64,000 bases of DNA from Bosea sp. 29B (lineage in GTDB: Bacteria > Pseudomonadota > Alphaproteobacteria > Rhizobiales > Beijerinckiaceae): the NCBI RefSeq assembly GCF_902506165.1, contig NZ_LR733817.1, positions 5,625,403 to 5,689,402 of the forward strand, given 5' to 3'. The first letter of the stretch is position 1, and the number at the start of each line of letters is the position of its first letter. Under the pieces are notes generated by a model that was not told the DNA's origin, ran no database searches, and saw only the letters and a list, made by a program, of their open reading frames with translations. Shown here piece after piece: positions 28,785-37,763 of this stretch. The translations under genes and the position numbers were made by a program.

Positions 28785-29390
28785 TCAGCCCCCGGCCGGC
28801 CGGACGATCGAGAACAACTCGCTGACCTCGGCATAGTCGTTGTAGCCGCAGCGCGCGATCGGATTGGCCTTGGCCGTGTCGAAGCGGCCGTCATGGACGA
28901 AGGCCTCGCCGACATAGGCTGCGACGACCTGGCCGAGCACCATCCAGCGCGGCACGTCGTTGCCGTCGATATCCTTGAGCTGCTGGATCGAGAGCAGCTT
29001 GCATTCGAGCGCCGCGGGGCTGGCAGCGACCCGCGGTGGCTTGACGATGCGCGAGGGCGCCATCTCCAGCCCGGCATGGGCGTATTCGCTTGTCCCGCGT
29101 GGCAGCGGCGCTGAGGTCAGGTTCATCTGCTGGTCGAGCGCCTTGCTTACCAGGCTGCAGGTGAACTCGCCGGTCTCCTCGATGAAGGCGACTGCATCCT
29201 TCTTGTTCTCCGAGGAGAACATCACGATGTTCGGCCGCGACGAGATCGCATTGAAGAAGCTGTAGGGCGAGAGATTGACCTCGCCCTTGGCGTTCACCGC
29301 GCTGATCCAGCCGATCGGCCGTGGCGTCACGATCGCCTTGAACGGATCGTGCCTGAAGTCGAGATCGCGCCCCTCATCGGTGTAGTACAT
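28785..29390 (-). CDS. Flavin reductase family protein (FMN-binding split barrel)
   Basis: 201 residues from the ATG at 29390. It has the family pattern VTPRPIGWISAVNAKGEVNLSPYSFFNAISSRPNIVMFSS, the FMN-binding core, and later FTCSLVSKALDQQMNLTSAPLPRGTSEYAHAGL. Members reduce flavin with NAD(P)H or are flavoprotein partners of monooxygenases. It starts 6 bp after the nitroreductase gene on the same strand, so the two are likely cotranscribed with the small protein downstream. Confidence 0.87.
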   Translation of the reverse strand: MYYTDEGRDLDFRHDPFKAIVTPRPIGWISAVNAKGEVNLSPYSFFNAISSRPNIVMFSSENKKDAVAFIEETGEFTCSLVSKALDQQMNLTSAPLPRGTSEYAHAGLEMAPSRIVKPPRVAASPAALECKLLSIQQLKDIDGNDVPRWMVLGQVVAAYVGEAFVHDGRFDTAKANPIARCGYNDYAEVSELFSIVRPAGG

Positions 29391-29395
29391 CGCGC

Positions 29396-29965
29396 TCACG
29401 CCTCGAACCGGCTGACGATGGCGGCAAGATCCGGCCGCTCGCGGTCGGCCGGGCGGCCATCCGCCTTGCCGAGATGGACAAAGCCGGCAATGCGCTCGTC
29501 CGGCTCGAGCCCGAAGGCATCGAGCACCTTGCGATCGAAGGCGAACCAGTTGGTCAGCCAGGAGCCGTTGAAGCCGAGTGCCTCGGCAGCGATCAGCATG
29601 TTCATGCAGACGGCGCCAGCCGAGAGCTCCTGCTCCCATTCCGGGATCTTCTCGTGCTTGCGGGCCCGCGAGACCACGGCGATCACCACTGGAGCGTGGA
29701 GCAGGCGCTTGCGCTCGAAGGCGACCTTGTCATCGTCCGCTTGCGGATTGCGCTCCCTGAAGACATCCGCGACGATCTCGGCTGCCTTGTCCTTGGCGGG
29801 CCCGGAGAAGACGATGAAGCGCCAGGGTGCGAGCTTGCCATGGTCCGGCACGCGCGCCGCGACGGTCAGGATCTCACGGAGCTGCGCATCGTCCGGCCCC
29901 GGAGCGGTGAGAAATTGCGGTGGCACCGAGCGACGGAGCTTGAGCAGGGAGAGCGTGTCGGTCAT
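29396..29965 (-). CDS. Nitroreductase family protein
   Basis: 189 residues. The FMN nitroreductase fold is visible: RRSVPPQFLTAPGPDDAQLREILTVAARVPDHGKLAPWRFIVF, AGAVCMNMLIAAEALGFNGSWLTNW and GLEPDERIAGFVHLGK. The length and pattern fit the YdjA/RutE-like short nitroreductases. It would reduce nitro or quinone substrates with NAD(P)H in the cytoplasm. First gene of a likely operon with the flavin reductase. Confidence 0.88.
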   Translation of the reverse strand: MTDTLSLLKLRRSVPPQFLTAPGPDDAQLREILTVAARVPDHGKLAPWRFIVFSGPAKDKAAEIVADVFRERNPQADDDKVAFERKRLLHAPVVIAVVSRARKHEKIPEWEQELSAGAVCMNMLIAAEALGFNGSWLTNWFAFDRKVLDAFGLEPDERIAGFVHLGKADGRPADRERPDLAAIVSRFEA

Positions 29966-30121
29966 GAACGATCCGGAAGATGGCGCAGCGACGGGGATGA
30001 TGGTTCCCAGTTAAGGTTTCGCCATGATGAGGACAAGCGAACCTGCTCCTTCCCCGGTGCAAGGATGATGACGGCGCAGCGCATGTTTCAACGCGACGAG
30101 TTCCAGACGGTGGCGGTTCCC

Positions 30122-31018
30122 ATGAAGGCGGCGCGTACGGCCATCGCTGTGCTGATGGTGTCGGTGATCGCCGCTCTCCCCACCCTCGCCCAGACGCCAG
30201 GTGCGACGCCCTCGGCCACGACGCCCGGCTCGCCTCCGCCGGATATCGTCCCCGCCATCCGCCCCGGCCAGGCGATGCTCAGCCTCAGCGCCCAGTTCTC
30301 CGGTAACCGCAAGCCGGTCCGCTCCGGACTGGTCTGGCGCGTGTTGAGCGAATCCGCCGACGGCTCGCCGCCCAAGATCATCGCCCGCTCCAGCGCGGCC
30401 GAGCCCAGCTTCCCGCTCGATCCGGGCATCTATCTGCTTCACGCCGCCTATGGCTTCGCCAGCGCGACCAAGCGCGTCACGCTCGGCTCGCAGGGACTGA
30501 CCGATCGGCTCAGCATCAGCGCGGGCGGGCTCTCGCTTGCCGGCTCGATCGGCGAGACGCCGATCGCGCCCAACCTGCTGAACTTCTCGGTGTTCGTGCC
30601 GCTGCAGGGCAATTCGGAAGGCCGGCTGGTGGCGTCGAACGTCAAGTCCGGCGAGCTGATCCGCCTGCCCGAGGGCACCTATCACATCGTCTCGACCTAT
30701 GGCGATTCGAACGCGATCCAGCGCTCCGACGTCAGGGTCGAATCCGGCCAGGTTACCCAGGCGACCCTGCATCACCGCGCTGCGCAGGTGACCTTGAAGC
30801 TGGTCGCCGGTCCCGGCGGCGAGGCCTTCGCCGGCACCGCCTTCAGCGTGCTCACCCCGGGCGGCGACGTGATCCGCGAGGCGATCGGCGCCTTCCCGCA
30901 GGTGATCCTGTCCGAGGGCGACTATGTGCTGATCGCCCGGCAGGAGGGCCAGGTTTTCTCGCGCGATTTCAAGGTCGAGGCCGGACGCGACCGCGACATC
31001 GAGGTGATCGCGCGCTGA
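30122..31018 (+). CDS. Exported protein with three beta-rich repeats
   Basis: 298 residues from the ATG at 30122, chosen because it begins a good signal peptide (MKAARTAIAVLMVSVIAALPTLA-QTP); ATGs at 30065/30068 would add an improbable leader. After a Pro/Thr linker come three related units of about 80 residues, each with a G-x-Y turn: LDPGIYLLHAAYGFASATKRVTLGSQG, LPEGTYHIVSTYGDSNAIQRSDVRVESG and LSEGDYVLIARQEGQVFSRDFKVEAG. These look like tandem beta-sandwich (carboxypeptidase-regulatory-like) domains in the periplasm. Function is unknown. Confidence 0.7.
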   Translation: MKAARTAIAVLMVSVIAALPTLAQTPGATPSATTPGSPPPDIVPAIRPGQAMLSLSAQFSGNRKPVRSGLVWRVLSESADGSPPKIIARSSAAEPSFPLDPGIYLLHAAYGFASATKRVTLGSQGLTDRLSISAGGLSLAGSIGETPIAPNLLNFSVFVPLQGNSEGRLVASNVKSGELIRLPEGTYHIVSTYGDSNAIQRSDVRVESGQVTQATLHHRAAQVTLKLVAGPGGEAFAGTAFSVLTPGGDVIREAIGAFPQVILSEGDYVLIARQEGQVFSRDFKVEAGRDRDIEVIAR

Positions 31019-31033
31019 GGCGCGCTCAGGAGC

Positions 31034-31804
31034 TCAATTGGTGGGCTTGCCCGGCCCACCGCCCTCGCCAAGCTCGGCGACGATCCCGTCGGCGAGGCGG
31101 ATGGCGAGGCAGCGATAGCCGGCCTCGACCACCTGCAGCCCGTCCATGCCGACGATCTCCTCCTCGCTGAACTGCTTCGAGCCCGACCAGTTCTTCATCA
31201 TCGCGTAGCGCGGGAAGAGCGGCACGCCGCTCTCGCTCGCCGTCTTGGCCAGAACGGCGCGGTAATCGTCGTACTTGGGATAGCGGCCCTCGCGCGGCAG
31301 CCACGGCATGTCCATCAGCACGAGGTCGATCCCGGCCTCCTGCAGCTTGTGAGTGCCCTTGCGCAGGATCTTGGCGAGCTTCTCCTCGCCGATATCGCGG
31401 ATGGCATCGTTCACCGCCGTCTGCCAGATCACCAGCGCCGGCTTCTCCGGGATGACCTCAGCCTCAAGCCGCAGATACATCTCATAAGCCGACTGGCCGC
31501 CGACGCCGAGATTGAGCACCTTGACCTCGCGCCCGGGCAGGCGCCGGCGCAACTCGGCTTCGAGCACCGCAGGATAGCTGCGATCGGCGTCGCTCGCCCC
31601 CGTGCCCGCCGTCGTCGACGAGCCCAGAGCGACGACGGTGAGCCGGTTGGTCTCGGCCAGACTACGCTTGGAGGCTACCAATGTCGGCTTGAACGGGTGC
31701 TGGGCCGCCCCGGCCCGGCAGCGCCCATCCACCATCTGAGCGAGCGGCTTGGGCCCGGCAGTGGCCGGCAAAGCCGACGCCAGGAGCAGAAGGACAGCGC
31801 TCAG
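31034..31804 (-). CDS. SGNH/GDSL-like exported protein with degenerate catalytic triad
   Basis: About 256 residues if translation starts at the CTG (31804) that overlaps the opgC stop; no ATG is available and a GTG farther inside opgC is possible. A signal peptide (LSAVLLLLASALPATA-G) is followed by the SGNH blocks LGSSTTAGTG (Ser63), NLGVGGQSAYE, WQTAVNDAI (Asn) and the last block DGLQVVEAGY. In that block SGNH enzymes have DGxH; here Gln224 stands in the His position. It may be inactive, or use another base. Its overlap with opgC suggests a role in modifying periplasmic glucans or another glycan. Confidence 0.72.
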   Translation of the reverse strand: MSAVLLLLASALPATAGPKPLAQMVDGRCRAGAAQHPFKPTLVASKRSLAETNRLTVVALGSSTTAGTGASDADRSYPAVLEAELRRRLPGREVKVLNLGVGGQSAYEMYLRLEAEVIPEKPALVIWQTAVNDAIRDIGEEKLAKILRKGTHKLQEAGIDLVLMDMPWLPREGRYPKYDDYRAVLAKTASESGVPLFPRYAMMKNWSGSKQFSEEEIVGMDGLQVVEAGYRCLAIRLADGIVAELGEGGGPGKPTN

Positions 31805-32985
31805 GCCGTAGCGGCCTGCTCGCGCGGGGCGCTGGCGGCGCGTGCCGTAAGCGTCTTGTACCACGACAGAAACGTTCCTAGCCCGAGCAGGATGGTAATC
31901 CCGCCCAGCGTCACGAGCAACTGGACCCAAAGGGTGAAGGAGGTCTCCGCAAGGATGATCTGCCCGGCGATCGCCAGGACTATGCCGGCGCAGAACACTT
32001 CGAGCGAATGCCGCCCGAGCGCAGCCAGCCGCCGGCCGGCCAGTCCAGTCAGAATGCGCGCATCGGGCCGCAGGAAGCGCAGCACCAGCCAGGCCAGCGC
32101 CGCCAGATGCGCGACGCGCGGCCAGGCGAGGTTGGTCTTGTCGGTGCCGATCTGCAGGCTGTCGATCCAGTCGTTCATGAGCGCGATGCCGAACGGATTG
32201 CCCGAGGAGAGCTTCACCATCGCAGCGAACAGGACGACGACGATGGCCGCAGCGTCGACGAGGCGCAGCTTCGGCACGCCGGCGCCGACGAGTCCGAAGC
32301 GACCGATGACGACGCCGAGCGTGAACAGCATCTGCCAGGCGAAGGGATTGAAGAACCAGCCGCCTTCGCCCGGATGGTTCGGCAAATTGAATCCGGCATG
32401 GGTGGCGCCCTGCCAGATCGCGACGGAGACAGCGACCGCCGCCAGCGGGCTGGTTCGGGCGGTGACGTAGATCAGCGGGAAGGCCGCCAGCAGCACGATG
32501 TAGAGCGGCAGGATATCGAGATAATAGGGCTGGTAGACCAGCCCGAGCGCATTGACGATCGCCGCCGGCGTGTCGCTGAAGAAGGGCTGGATGTTGATCG
32601 CCTCGACGTAGAGCGCGTTCTGGGTGCGCACCACCGCCGTCGCGACGATGCCGCAGACCAGCACGAACAGCGCCAGATGGGCGATGTAGAGCGTCCAGAT
32701 CCGCGCGCCGACCTTGAGCGAGCCGACGAGGAGCCCGCGCTGGTCGATCAGGCGGCCATAGGCGAAGGTGGCTGAAACGCCGGCCAGCAGCACGAAGATG
32801 TCGGCCGCATCCGAGAAGCCGTAATTATGCGGCATCCCGGCCGAGACGATGTTGCCCGGCATGTGATTGACGAAGATCACCAGCAGGATCAGGCCGCGGA
32901 TCACGTCGATGCGCAGGTCGCGGCCGGGCGAGGCCGCATCGCGGGGCCCTTTTCCGAACAGCATCAGGCGCCAGAATCCGCTCAC
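31801..32985 (-). CDS. opgC: OpgC family membrane acyltransferase (osmoregulated glucan modification)
   Basis: 394 residues from a GTG at 32985; a longer frame to 33030 is less likely. About ten membrane helices are predicted, and the OpgC pattern is clear: GRDLRIDVIRGLILLVIFVNHMPGNIVSAGMPHNYGFSDAADIFVLLAGVSATFAYG. OpgC succinylates osmoregulated periplasmic glucans, and the family also occurs with other polymers. The downstream SGNH gene overlaps its stop. No opgGH glucan synthase is in the window. Confidence 0.83.
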   Translation of the reverse strand: MSGFWRLMLFGKGPRDAASPGRDLRIDVIRGLILLVIFVNHMPGNIVSAGMPHNYGFSDAADIFVLLAGVSATFAYGRLIDQRGLLVGSLKVGARIWTLYIAHLALFVLVCGIVATAVVRTQNALYVEAINIQPFFSDTPAAIVNALGLVYQPYYLDILPLYIVLLAAFPLIYVTARTSPLAAVAVSVAIWQGATHAGFNLPNHPGEGGWFFNPFAWQMLFTLGVVIGRFGLVGAGVPKLRLVDAAAIVVVLFAAMVKLSSGNPFGIALMNDWIDSLQIGTDKTNLAWPRVAHLAALAWLVLRFLRPDARILTGLAGRRLAALGRHSLEVFCAGIVLAIAGQIILAETSFTLWVQLLVTLGGITILLGLGTFLSWYKTLTARAASAPREQAATA

Positions 32986-33242
32986 GTCACCACCGCATCC
33001 ACCAGCACGGCCTGTGAGGCGGCCGCACATTCGTTCATCTGCTGTTCATCTTAACATTGTGTTGCGAGCATGGCTCCGCGGCCAGGGTTCACAACCCTGT
33101 GCATCAACGTGACGAGAAAGCTTTGGTTCGGCGGTGGCTGCGCATGCAGCAAAGCAATCCGCCAGCGGCCTCAACGGCCTGTGACGGATCGCATCACTAT
33201 TGAACGAGTGATCACATGAGCTCAGTGGGTAGCCGAGCTGCG

Positions 33243-34070
33243 TCAGGCGTCTGCGTCCTCGGCCGCCTTCGCCGCATCGCGCTTCTTCTCGACCCGGCGC
33301 ACCGAGAACACCGAAAGCTCGTAGAGCAGCAGCATCGGGATCGCGAGCATCAGCTGCGAGATCACGTCGGGCGGGGTCAGAACCGCCGCGATCACGAAGA
33401 CGAAGACGATGGCGTAGCGGCGCTTGTCCTTCAGGAACTGCGCATCGATGATTCCCGCCTGGCCGAGCAGGGTCAGGATCACCGGCAGCTGGAAGGAAAT
33501 GCCGAAGGCGAAGATCAGCGTCATGATCAGCGAGAGATATTCGCTGACCTTGGGCAGCAGCGCGATGCCGGCCTGTCCTTCGCTCGCCGCCTGCTGCATG
33601 CCGATCGAGAACTTCATCAGCACCGGCATGGCGAAGAAGAACACCAGCGCCGCGCCGAGCAGGAAGAAGATGGGTGTCGCCGCCAGATAGGGCGCGAAGG
33701 CCTGCCGCTCGTTCTTGTAGAGACCGGGCGCGACGAACTTGTAGATCTGCGTCGCGATCACCGGGAAGGCGAAGAAGCCGGCGCCGAACGCCGCGACCTT
33801 GATATGGGTGAAGAGCAGCTCGAGCGGGCCGGTATAGATCAGCTGCGCATTGGCGCTCGACCCCGCCGCCCAGACATAGGGCAGCACGAGGGTGTTGTAG
33901 ATCTGCGTCGAGAAGGCGAAGCAGATGAAGAACATGATCAGGAAGGCGACCAGCGACTTGATCAGCCGCGAGCGCAATTCGATCAGGTGGTCGATCAGCG
34001 GGGCGCGCGACGCTTCGATCTCGTCCTCGCCCGCGCGCTTCGTCTCGGTATTGGTCTCGACGACGCTCAT
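33243..34070 (-). CDS. tatC: Sec-independent protein translocase TatC
   Basis: 275 residues with six helices. TatC hallmarks: [28 protein letters not shown] at the N-terminus and the long periplasmic loop and [21 protein letters not shown], with [29 protein letters not shown] later. TatC is the receptor for twin-arginine signals. Its ATG overlaps the tatB stop (ATGA). The N-terminus has a charged cap ([19 protein letters not shown]). Confidence 0.97.
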   Translation of the reverse strand: MSVVETNTETKRAGEDEIEASRAPLIDHLIELRSRLIKSLVAFLIMFFICFAFSTQIYNTLVLPYVWAAGSSANAQLIYTGPLELLFTHIKVAAFGAGFFAFPVIATQIYKFVAPGLYKNERQAFAPYLAATPIFFLLGAALVFFFAMPVLMKFSIGMQQAASEGQAGIALLPKVSEYLSLIMTLIFAFGISFQLPVILTLLGQAGIIDAQFLKDKRRYAIVFVFVIAAVLTPPDVISQLMLAIPMLLLYELSVFSVRRVEKKRDAAKAAEDADA

Positions 34071-34618
34071 GCCGTCTCTCCGCCCTCGGCCTCGGCAGCC
34101 TTGGCTTTGCGCTTGCGGGCGGGTTTGGCAGGCAGCTCTTCAGCCGCGATCTCGGCCGGCACGGCCGGCTCTTCGGTCGCGACGGTCTTGCGGCGGCGCT
34201 TGGGCTTTTCTTCCGGCGCGGGCTCGGCGACGGTTGCGGGCTCGATGCTGACAGGCGCCGGCAACTCGGGAGCCGGCAACGCGGCGAGCGTCGCCTCGGC
34301 CTCCTGCATCGCCTTGTCGTCGGCAGCAGCCGGCTTCGAGGCGTCGGTGGCGCCGAAATCCTTCATCGGGTCGATCGGATCGAAATTGGTCGAGGCCTGA
34401 ATCGAATTGCCGATGTCGTCGACCTGCTTCTTCAGGTCGGTCAGCTCGGCCTCGCGCATGGCGTCGTTGAACTGGCCCTGGAATTCGGCCGCCATCCGCC
34501 GAATCTTGCCGATCGCCTGCCCGGCCGTGCGCAACGCGCCGGGCAGTTCCTTGGGGCCGATCACGACGAGCGCGACGCCCCCGATCAGCAGCATTTCGCT
34601 CCAGGCGATGTCGAACAT
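34067..34618 (-). CDS. tatB: Sec-independent protein translocase TatB
   Basis: 183 residues. One membrane helix ([20 protein letters not shown]) is followed by an amphipathic helix ([36 protein letters not shown]), as in TatB, and a long Ala/Pro/Glu-rich tail ending in a Lys/Arg-rich stretch. TatB links TatC-bound substrate to TatA. It lies between tatA and tatC in the standard order. Confidence 0.95.
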   Translation of the reverse strand: MFDIAWSEMLLIGGVALVVIGPKELPGALRTAGQAIGKIRRMAAEFQGQFNDAMREAELTDLKKQVDDIGNSIQASTNFDPIDPMKDFGATDASKPAAADDKAMQEAEATLAALPAPELPAPVSIEPATVAEPAPEEKPKRRRKTVATEEPAVPAEIAAEELPAKPARKRKAKAAEAEGGETA

Positions 34619-34647
34619 CGACGGCCGATCCTCTGGAAATCCTGTAG

Positions 34648-34699
34648 GGCGCCTCAGGAGGCGCCGGAATCGGAGCCGATCAGGGTTTCCCCGATCGGC
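34648..34699 (-). promoter_or_regulatory. Two hairpins between tatA and tatB
   Basis: GGCGCCT-CAGG-AGGCGCC (34648-34665) and GCCGATC-aGGG-TTT-CCC-cGATCGGC (34675-34699) follow the tatA stop on the transcribed minus strand. No long T run follows, so they are not strong terminators. They could lower read-through or protect the 3' end of tatA mRNA, giving more TatA than TatBC, as the translocase needs. This role is inference. Confidence 0.55.
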
Positions 34700-34717
34700 A
34701 AGTCCGCTCCTACGAGA

Positions 34718-34957
34718 TCAGGCCTTGGTCTCGGCCTTGGCCGGCTGCGGGCTTGCGGTCTGGGCCGTCTGGTCGATCACCTTGGGATCGGCCGGCTGCT
34801 GCGCCGCCGGCGGAGTCTCGTCCTCGGCCATGCCCTTCTTGAACGACTTGATGCCCTTGGCGACATCGCCCATCAGTTCGGACACCTTGCCGCGGCCGAA
34901 CAGCAGCATGACGATGACGCCGACGACGATCCAGTGCCAGATGCTGACGCCACCCAT
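34718..34957 (-). CDS. tatA: Sec-independent protein translocase TatA
   Basis: 79 residues. Single helix followed by [24 protein letters not shown], the TatA signature (F-G-x-G-K, then amphipathic helix), and an acidic/Pro-rich tail. AGGAG lies before the ATG. TatA forms the pore-like assembly of the Tat translocase. First gene of the tatABC cluster. Confidence 0.97.
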   Translation of the reverse strand: MGGVSIWHWIVVGVIVMLLFGRGKVSELMGDVAKGIKSFKKGMAEDETPPAAQQPADPKVIDQTAQTASPQPAKAETKA

Positions 34958-35026
34958 GGCGGTACTCCTCCGAATTTGAACGCGCGGCCCCAGTTGTGCC
35001 GAGGGGCCAGATGCTTGTGCCGGAAA

Positions 35027-36067
35027 CTAGGTGTCCCCTACAGGGAACACAAGGACTTCGTCCATCGCAATGTCGATGCCGACATCCTCGCCCTCGGCGA
35101 CCGAACCGCGCAGCGGCAGCCGCGCCACCAGAGGCTTGTCGAGGCCATCGACCGCAAGCTCGACATGGTCGACCTCGCCGAGGAAGCGCCGCGTCATCAC
35201 CCGCCCCTGCAGGCAGAAGCCCTTCGGCACCAGCCGGATCGCTTGCGGACGAACGCCGACGATGGCCTGCGTTCCATCTGCCAGACCGGGCGCCGGGAAC
35301 CGTCCGAGCGGGGTATCCACTGCGCCGTCCCGCGCAGCGGCCTCGATTTCGGTAAGATCGCAGAAAAATCGGGCGGCAAAGAGGCTTGCCGGCCGGCGAT
35401 AGAGTTCTTCGGCGGTGCCGCTCTGGACGACCCGCCCCTGCTGCATCAGCACGATCCGGTCGGCGACGCGCATCGCATCCTCGGGATCATGGGTGACGAT
35501 GATCGAGGTCGCGCCGATCTCCTGCAGCAGCGCCATCGTCTCGTCGCGCACCACATCGCGCAGGCGCCGGTCGAGATTGGAGAAGGGCTCGTCCATCAGC
35601 AGCACGCCGGGGCGCGGGGCCACAGCCCGCGCCAGCGCCACGCGCTGCTGCTCGCCGCCCGAAAGCATGTGTGGATAGGCCTCGGCGAGATCGGCGAGGC
35701 CGACGCGGGCGATAGCGCGCAGCGCCGTCGCATCGGCTTCGGCATTGCCATAGCCGCGCAGGCCGAAGCGGACGTTCTCGCGCACCGAAAGATGCGGAAA
35801 GAGCGCGTAATCCTGGAAGACCAGGCCGACCCCCCTCGCCTCCGGCTCGACGAAATTGCCAGGCGAAGAAACATCACGGCCCTCGAGCAGGACCCGCCCC
35901 GAACTGGGCCGCTCGACTCCGGCGGCAAGGCGCAGCAGCGTCGTCTTGCCGCAGCCGGAATGGCCGAGCAGCGCGACGATCTCGCCGGGCGCGACGCTCA
36001 GCGAGACCTGGTCGAGCGCGGTCACCGCGCCGAATCGCTGGGTGACGCCATCGAAGCCGAGCGCCAT
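35027..36067 (-). CDS. ABC transporter ATP-binding protein, iron (FbpC-like)
   Basis: 346 residues from the ATG at 36067. Complete ATPase motifs: Walker A GHSGCGKTT, Q-loop VFQDYALFPHLSVRENV, signature LSGGEQQRVALARA, Walker B VLLMDEPFSNLD, then H-loop VTHDPEDAM. The C-terminal OB-like TOBE region contains VGVRPQAIRLV. The length and FQDYALFPHLSV pattern fit FbpC/PotA-type importers. No permease is adjacent; it breaks the scpB-tatA order, and it is the only candidate here for the FbpAB pair at 987-3691. Confidence 0.85.
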   Translation of the reverse strand: MALGFDGVTQRFGAVTALDQVSLSVAPGEIVALLGHSGCGKTTLLRLAAGVERPSSGRVLLEGRDVSSPGNFVEPEARGVGLVFQDYALFPHLSVRENVRFGLRGYGNAEADATALRAIARVGLADLAEAYPHMLSGGEQQRVALARAVAPRPGVLLMDEPFSNLDRRLRDVVRDETMALLQEIGATSIIVTHDPEDAMRVADRIVLMQQGRVVQSGTAEELYRRPASLFAARFFCDLTEIEAAARDGAVDTPLGRFPAPGLADGTQAIVGVRPQAIRLVPKGFCLQGRVMTRRFLGEVDHVELAVDGLDKPLVARLPLRGSVAEGEDVGIDIAMDEVLVFPVGDT

Positions 36068-36183
36068 CGGGATGGCGGCGCCGGCGGTGCCGCGCCGTCC
36101 CCACCCCAGCCAGCGCATCCTGCTTTCGGTTCGAGCCAAATCGTTCTCCTGCCAGCCCGCCGGGCTCGATCGCCTGCGCTGTG

Positions 36184-36870
36184 CTAGCTGGCGTCGCCGT
36201 CGTCAAGCGGTGTGAACAGGTCGCCGAGCGGATCCTCGTCATCGTGAAGGCCCGGATCGTCGTCGGGAACCGGCACGGTGAGATCCTTGGCGAGGCGCCC
36301 CTCGATGAAGCCGGCGCCCTTCAATTCCTCCAGCCCCGGCAGGTCGTCGATCCGGTCGAGCCCGAAATGGTCAAGGAAGGCGGGCGTCGTGCCGAAGGTC
36401 ACCGGCCGCCCGGGCGAGCGCCGCCGGCCGCGCAGGCGCACCCAGCCCGCTTCGAGCAGGATATCGAGCGTGCCCTTGGCGGTGGCGACGCCGCGGATCT
36501 CCTCGATCTCGGCCCGCGTCACCGGCTGATGGTAGGCGATGATGGCGAGCGTCTCCAGCGCGGCGCGCGAGAGCTTGCGCGGCGCCTCGGCCTCGGGCGC
36601 CAGCAGATAGGCGAGATCGGGCGCGGTACGGAAGGCATAGCCGCCGGCAATGCGATGCAGCGTCACCCCGCGCAGCGCATAGGTCTGCTGCAGCTCGGCG
36701 ATCACCCGCTCGATCGGCACATTGGCCGGCACCGATTTCGCGAGATCCTGCGCCGAGAGCGGCTGCACCGAGGCGAACAGCAAGGCCTCGACGATGCGGC
36801 AGGCGCGCGCCAGCGCCTCGTCGGCATCCCAGTCCTCCTCGTCCTCGCGTTCGGCTTCAGCCACGGCCAT
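36184..36870 (-). CDS. scpB: Segregation and condensation protein ScpB
   Basis: 228 residues from the ATG at 36870, 7 bp after scpA ends; an ATG at 36921 would overlap scpA by 44 bp. Two winged-helix domains with the ScpB core: CRIVEALLFASVQPLSAQDLAKSV, LSRAALETLAIIAYHQPVTRAEIEEIRGV and LLEAGWVRLRGRRRSPGRPVTFGTTPAFLDHFGL. ScpB binds ScpA and SMC for chromosome condensation. Confidence 0.95.
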   Translation of the reverse strand: MAVAEAEREDEEDWDADEALARACRIVEALLFASVQPLSAQDLAKSVPANVPIERVIAELQQTYALRGVTLHRIAGGYAFRTAPDLAYLLAPEAEAPRKLSRAALETLAIIAYHQPVTRAEIEEIRGVATAKGTLDILLEAGWVRLRGRRRSPGRPVTFGTTPAFLDHFGLDRIDDLPGLEELKGAGFIEGRLAKDLTVPVPDDDPGLHDDEDPLGDLFTPLDDGDAS

Positions 36871-36877
36871 CAGCGCC

Positions 36878-37714
36878 TCACAGGCCGAGCGTCGGCGGCC
36901 GCGCCGAGCGGCGGCGGACATAGAGCGGCGAGAAGGCGCCGTCCTGGCGCAGGTCGAGCAGGCCCTCGCGCACCATCTCCAGCATGGCCGAGAGCGAGGA
37001 GGCCCGGACCGTCGCGGTCATCGTTTCGACAGGCAAGCCATGGCTGCTCATGTAGCGGGTGAGATAGCCGTCGATCGCGGTCCACTCGCCGGCCTCGCCG
37101 ACCAGCCGCGCCAGCGCCTCGCGCGCCTCGACCAGCGACAGCACCTGGCGATGGCCGACGCTCATCGGCTGGCGGATGCGCTTCTGGCGCTGCTGCGCAT
37201 AGGCTGCGAGCAGGTCGTAAAGTTCCGCCTCCCAAATGGGCCGCCCCTCGGCAGCGATTACCTCCGGCGCACCGCGGGCGAAGACGTCGCGGCCGAGCCG
37301 TTCGCGGGTGGCGAGCCGCTGCGCCGCCGCGCGGATCGTCTCCAGCCGCTTCAGGCGCAGCGCCAGCGCGGTCGCAAGATCGGCCGCACTCGGCTCCTCG
37401 CCTTTGGGCGGCTCCGGCAGCAGCATGCGGGATTTCAGATAGGCGAGCCACGCCGCCATCACGAGATAGTCGGCGGCGAGCTCGAGCCGCAGCGCCCGCG
37501 CCGACTCGATGAAGGAGAGGTACTGCTCGGCCAGCGCCAAGATCGAGATGCGGGCGAGATCGACCTTCTGGCGGCGGGCGAGATCGAGCAGCAGGTCGAG
37601 CGGCCCTTCATAGCCGTTGACGTCGATCACGAACGAGGGTTCGCCGGACGCGCGTTCCGGCGTGCCGTCCTCCTGGAATGGCAGCTCAGCGGCCATCGAT
37701 GGCCAATTCCCCAT
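36878..37714 (-). CDS. scpA: Segregation and condensation protein ScpA
   Basis: 278 residues. Signature FVIDVNGYEGPLDLLLDLARRQKVDLARISILALAEQYLSFIE at the N-terminus and YLVMAAWLAYLKSRMLLPEPP after it mark ScpA, the kleisin of the SMC complex. The tail LLDLRQDGAFSPLYVRRR is the winged-helix C-terminal part. scpB follows within 7 bp, so the two are coexpressed, and nagZ precedes, as is usual in this order. Confidence 0.96.
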   Translation of the reverse strand: MGNWPSMAAELPFQEDGTPERASGEPSFVIDVNGYEGPLDLLLDLARRQKVDLARISILALAEQYLSFIESARALRLELAADYLVMAAWLAYLKSRMLLPEPPKGEEPSAADLATALALRLKRLETIRAAAQRLATRERLGRDVFARGAPEVIAAEGRPIWEAELYDLLAAYAQQRQKRIRQPMSVGHRQVLSLVEAREALARLVGEAGEWTAIDGYLTRYMSSHGLPVETMTATVRASSLSAMLEMVREGLLDLRQDGAFSPLYVRRRSARPPTLGL

Positions 37715-37763
37715 GTCCTGCCACGCTCGTCGGGCGCGGCCTCAGCCCGGGGAGAGAATCGGC

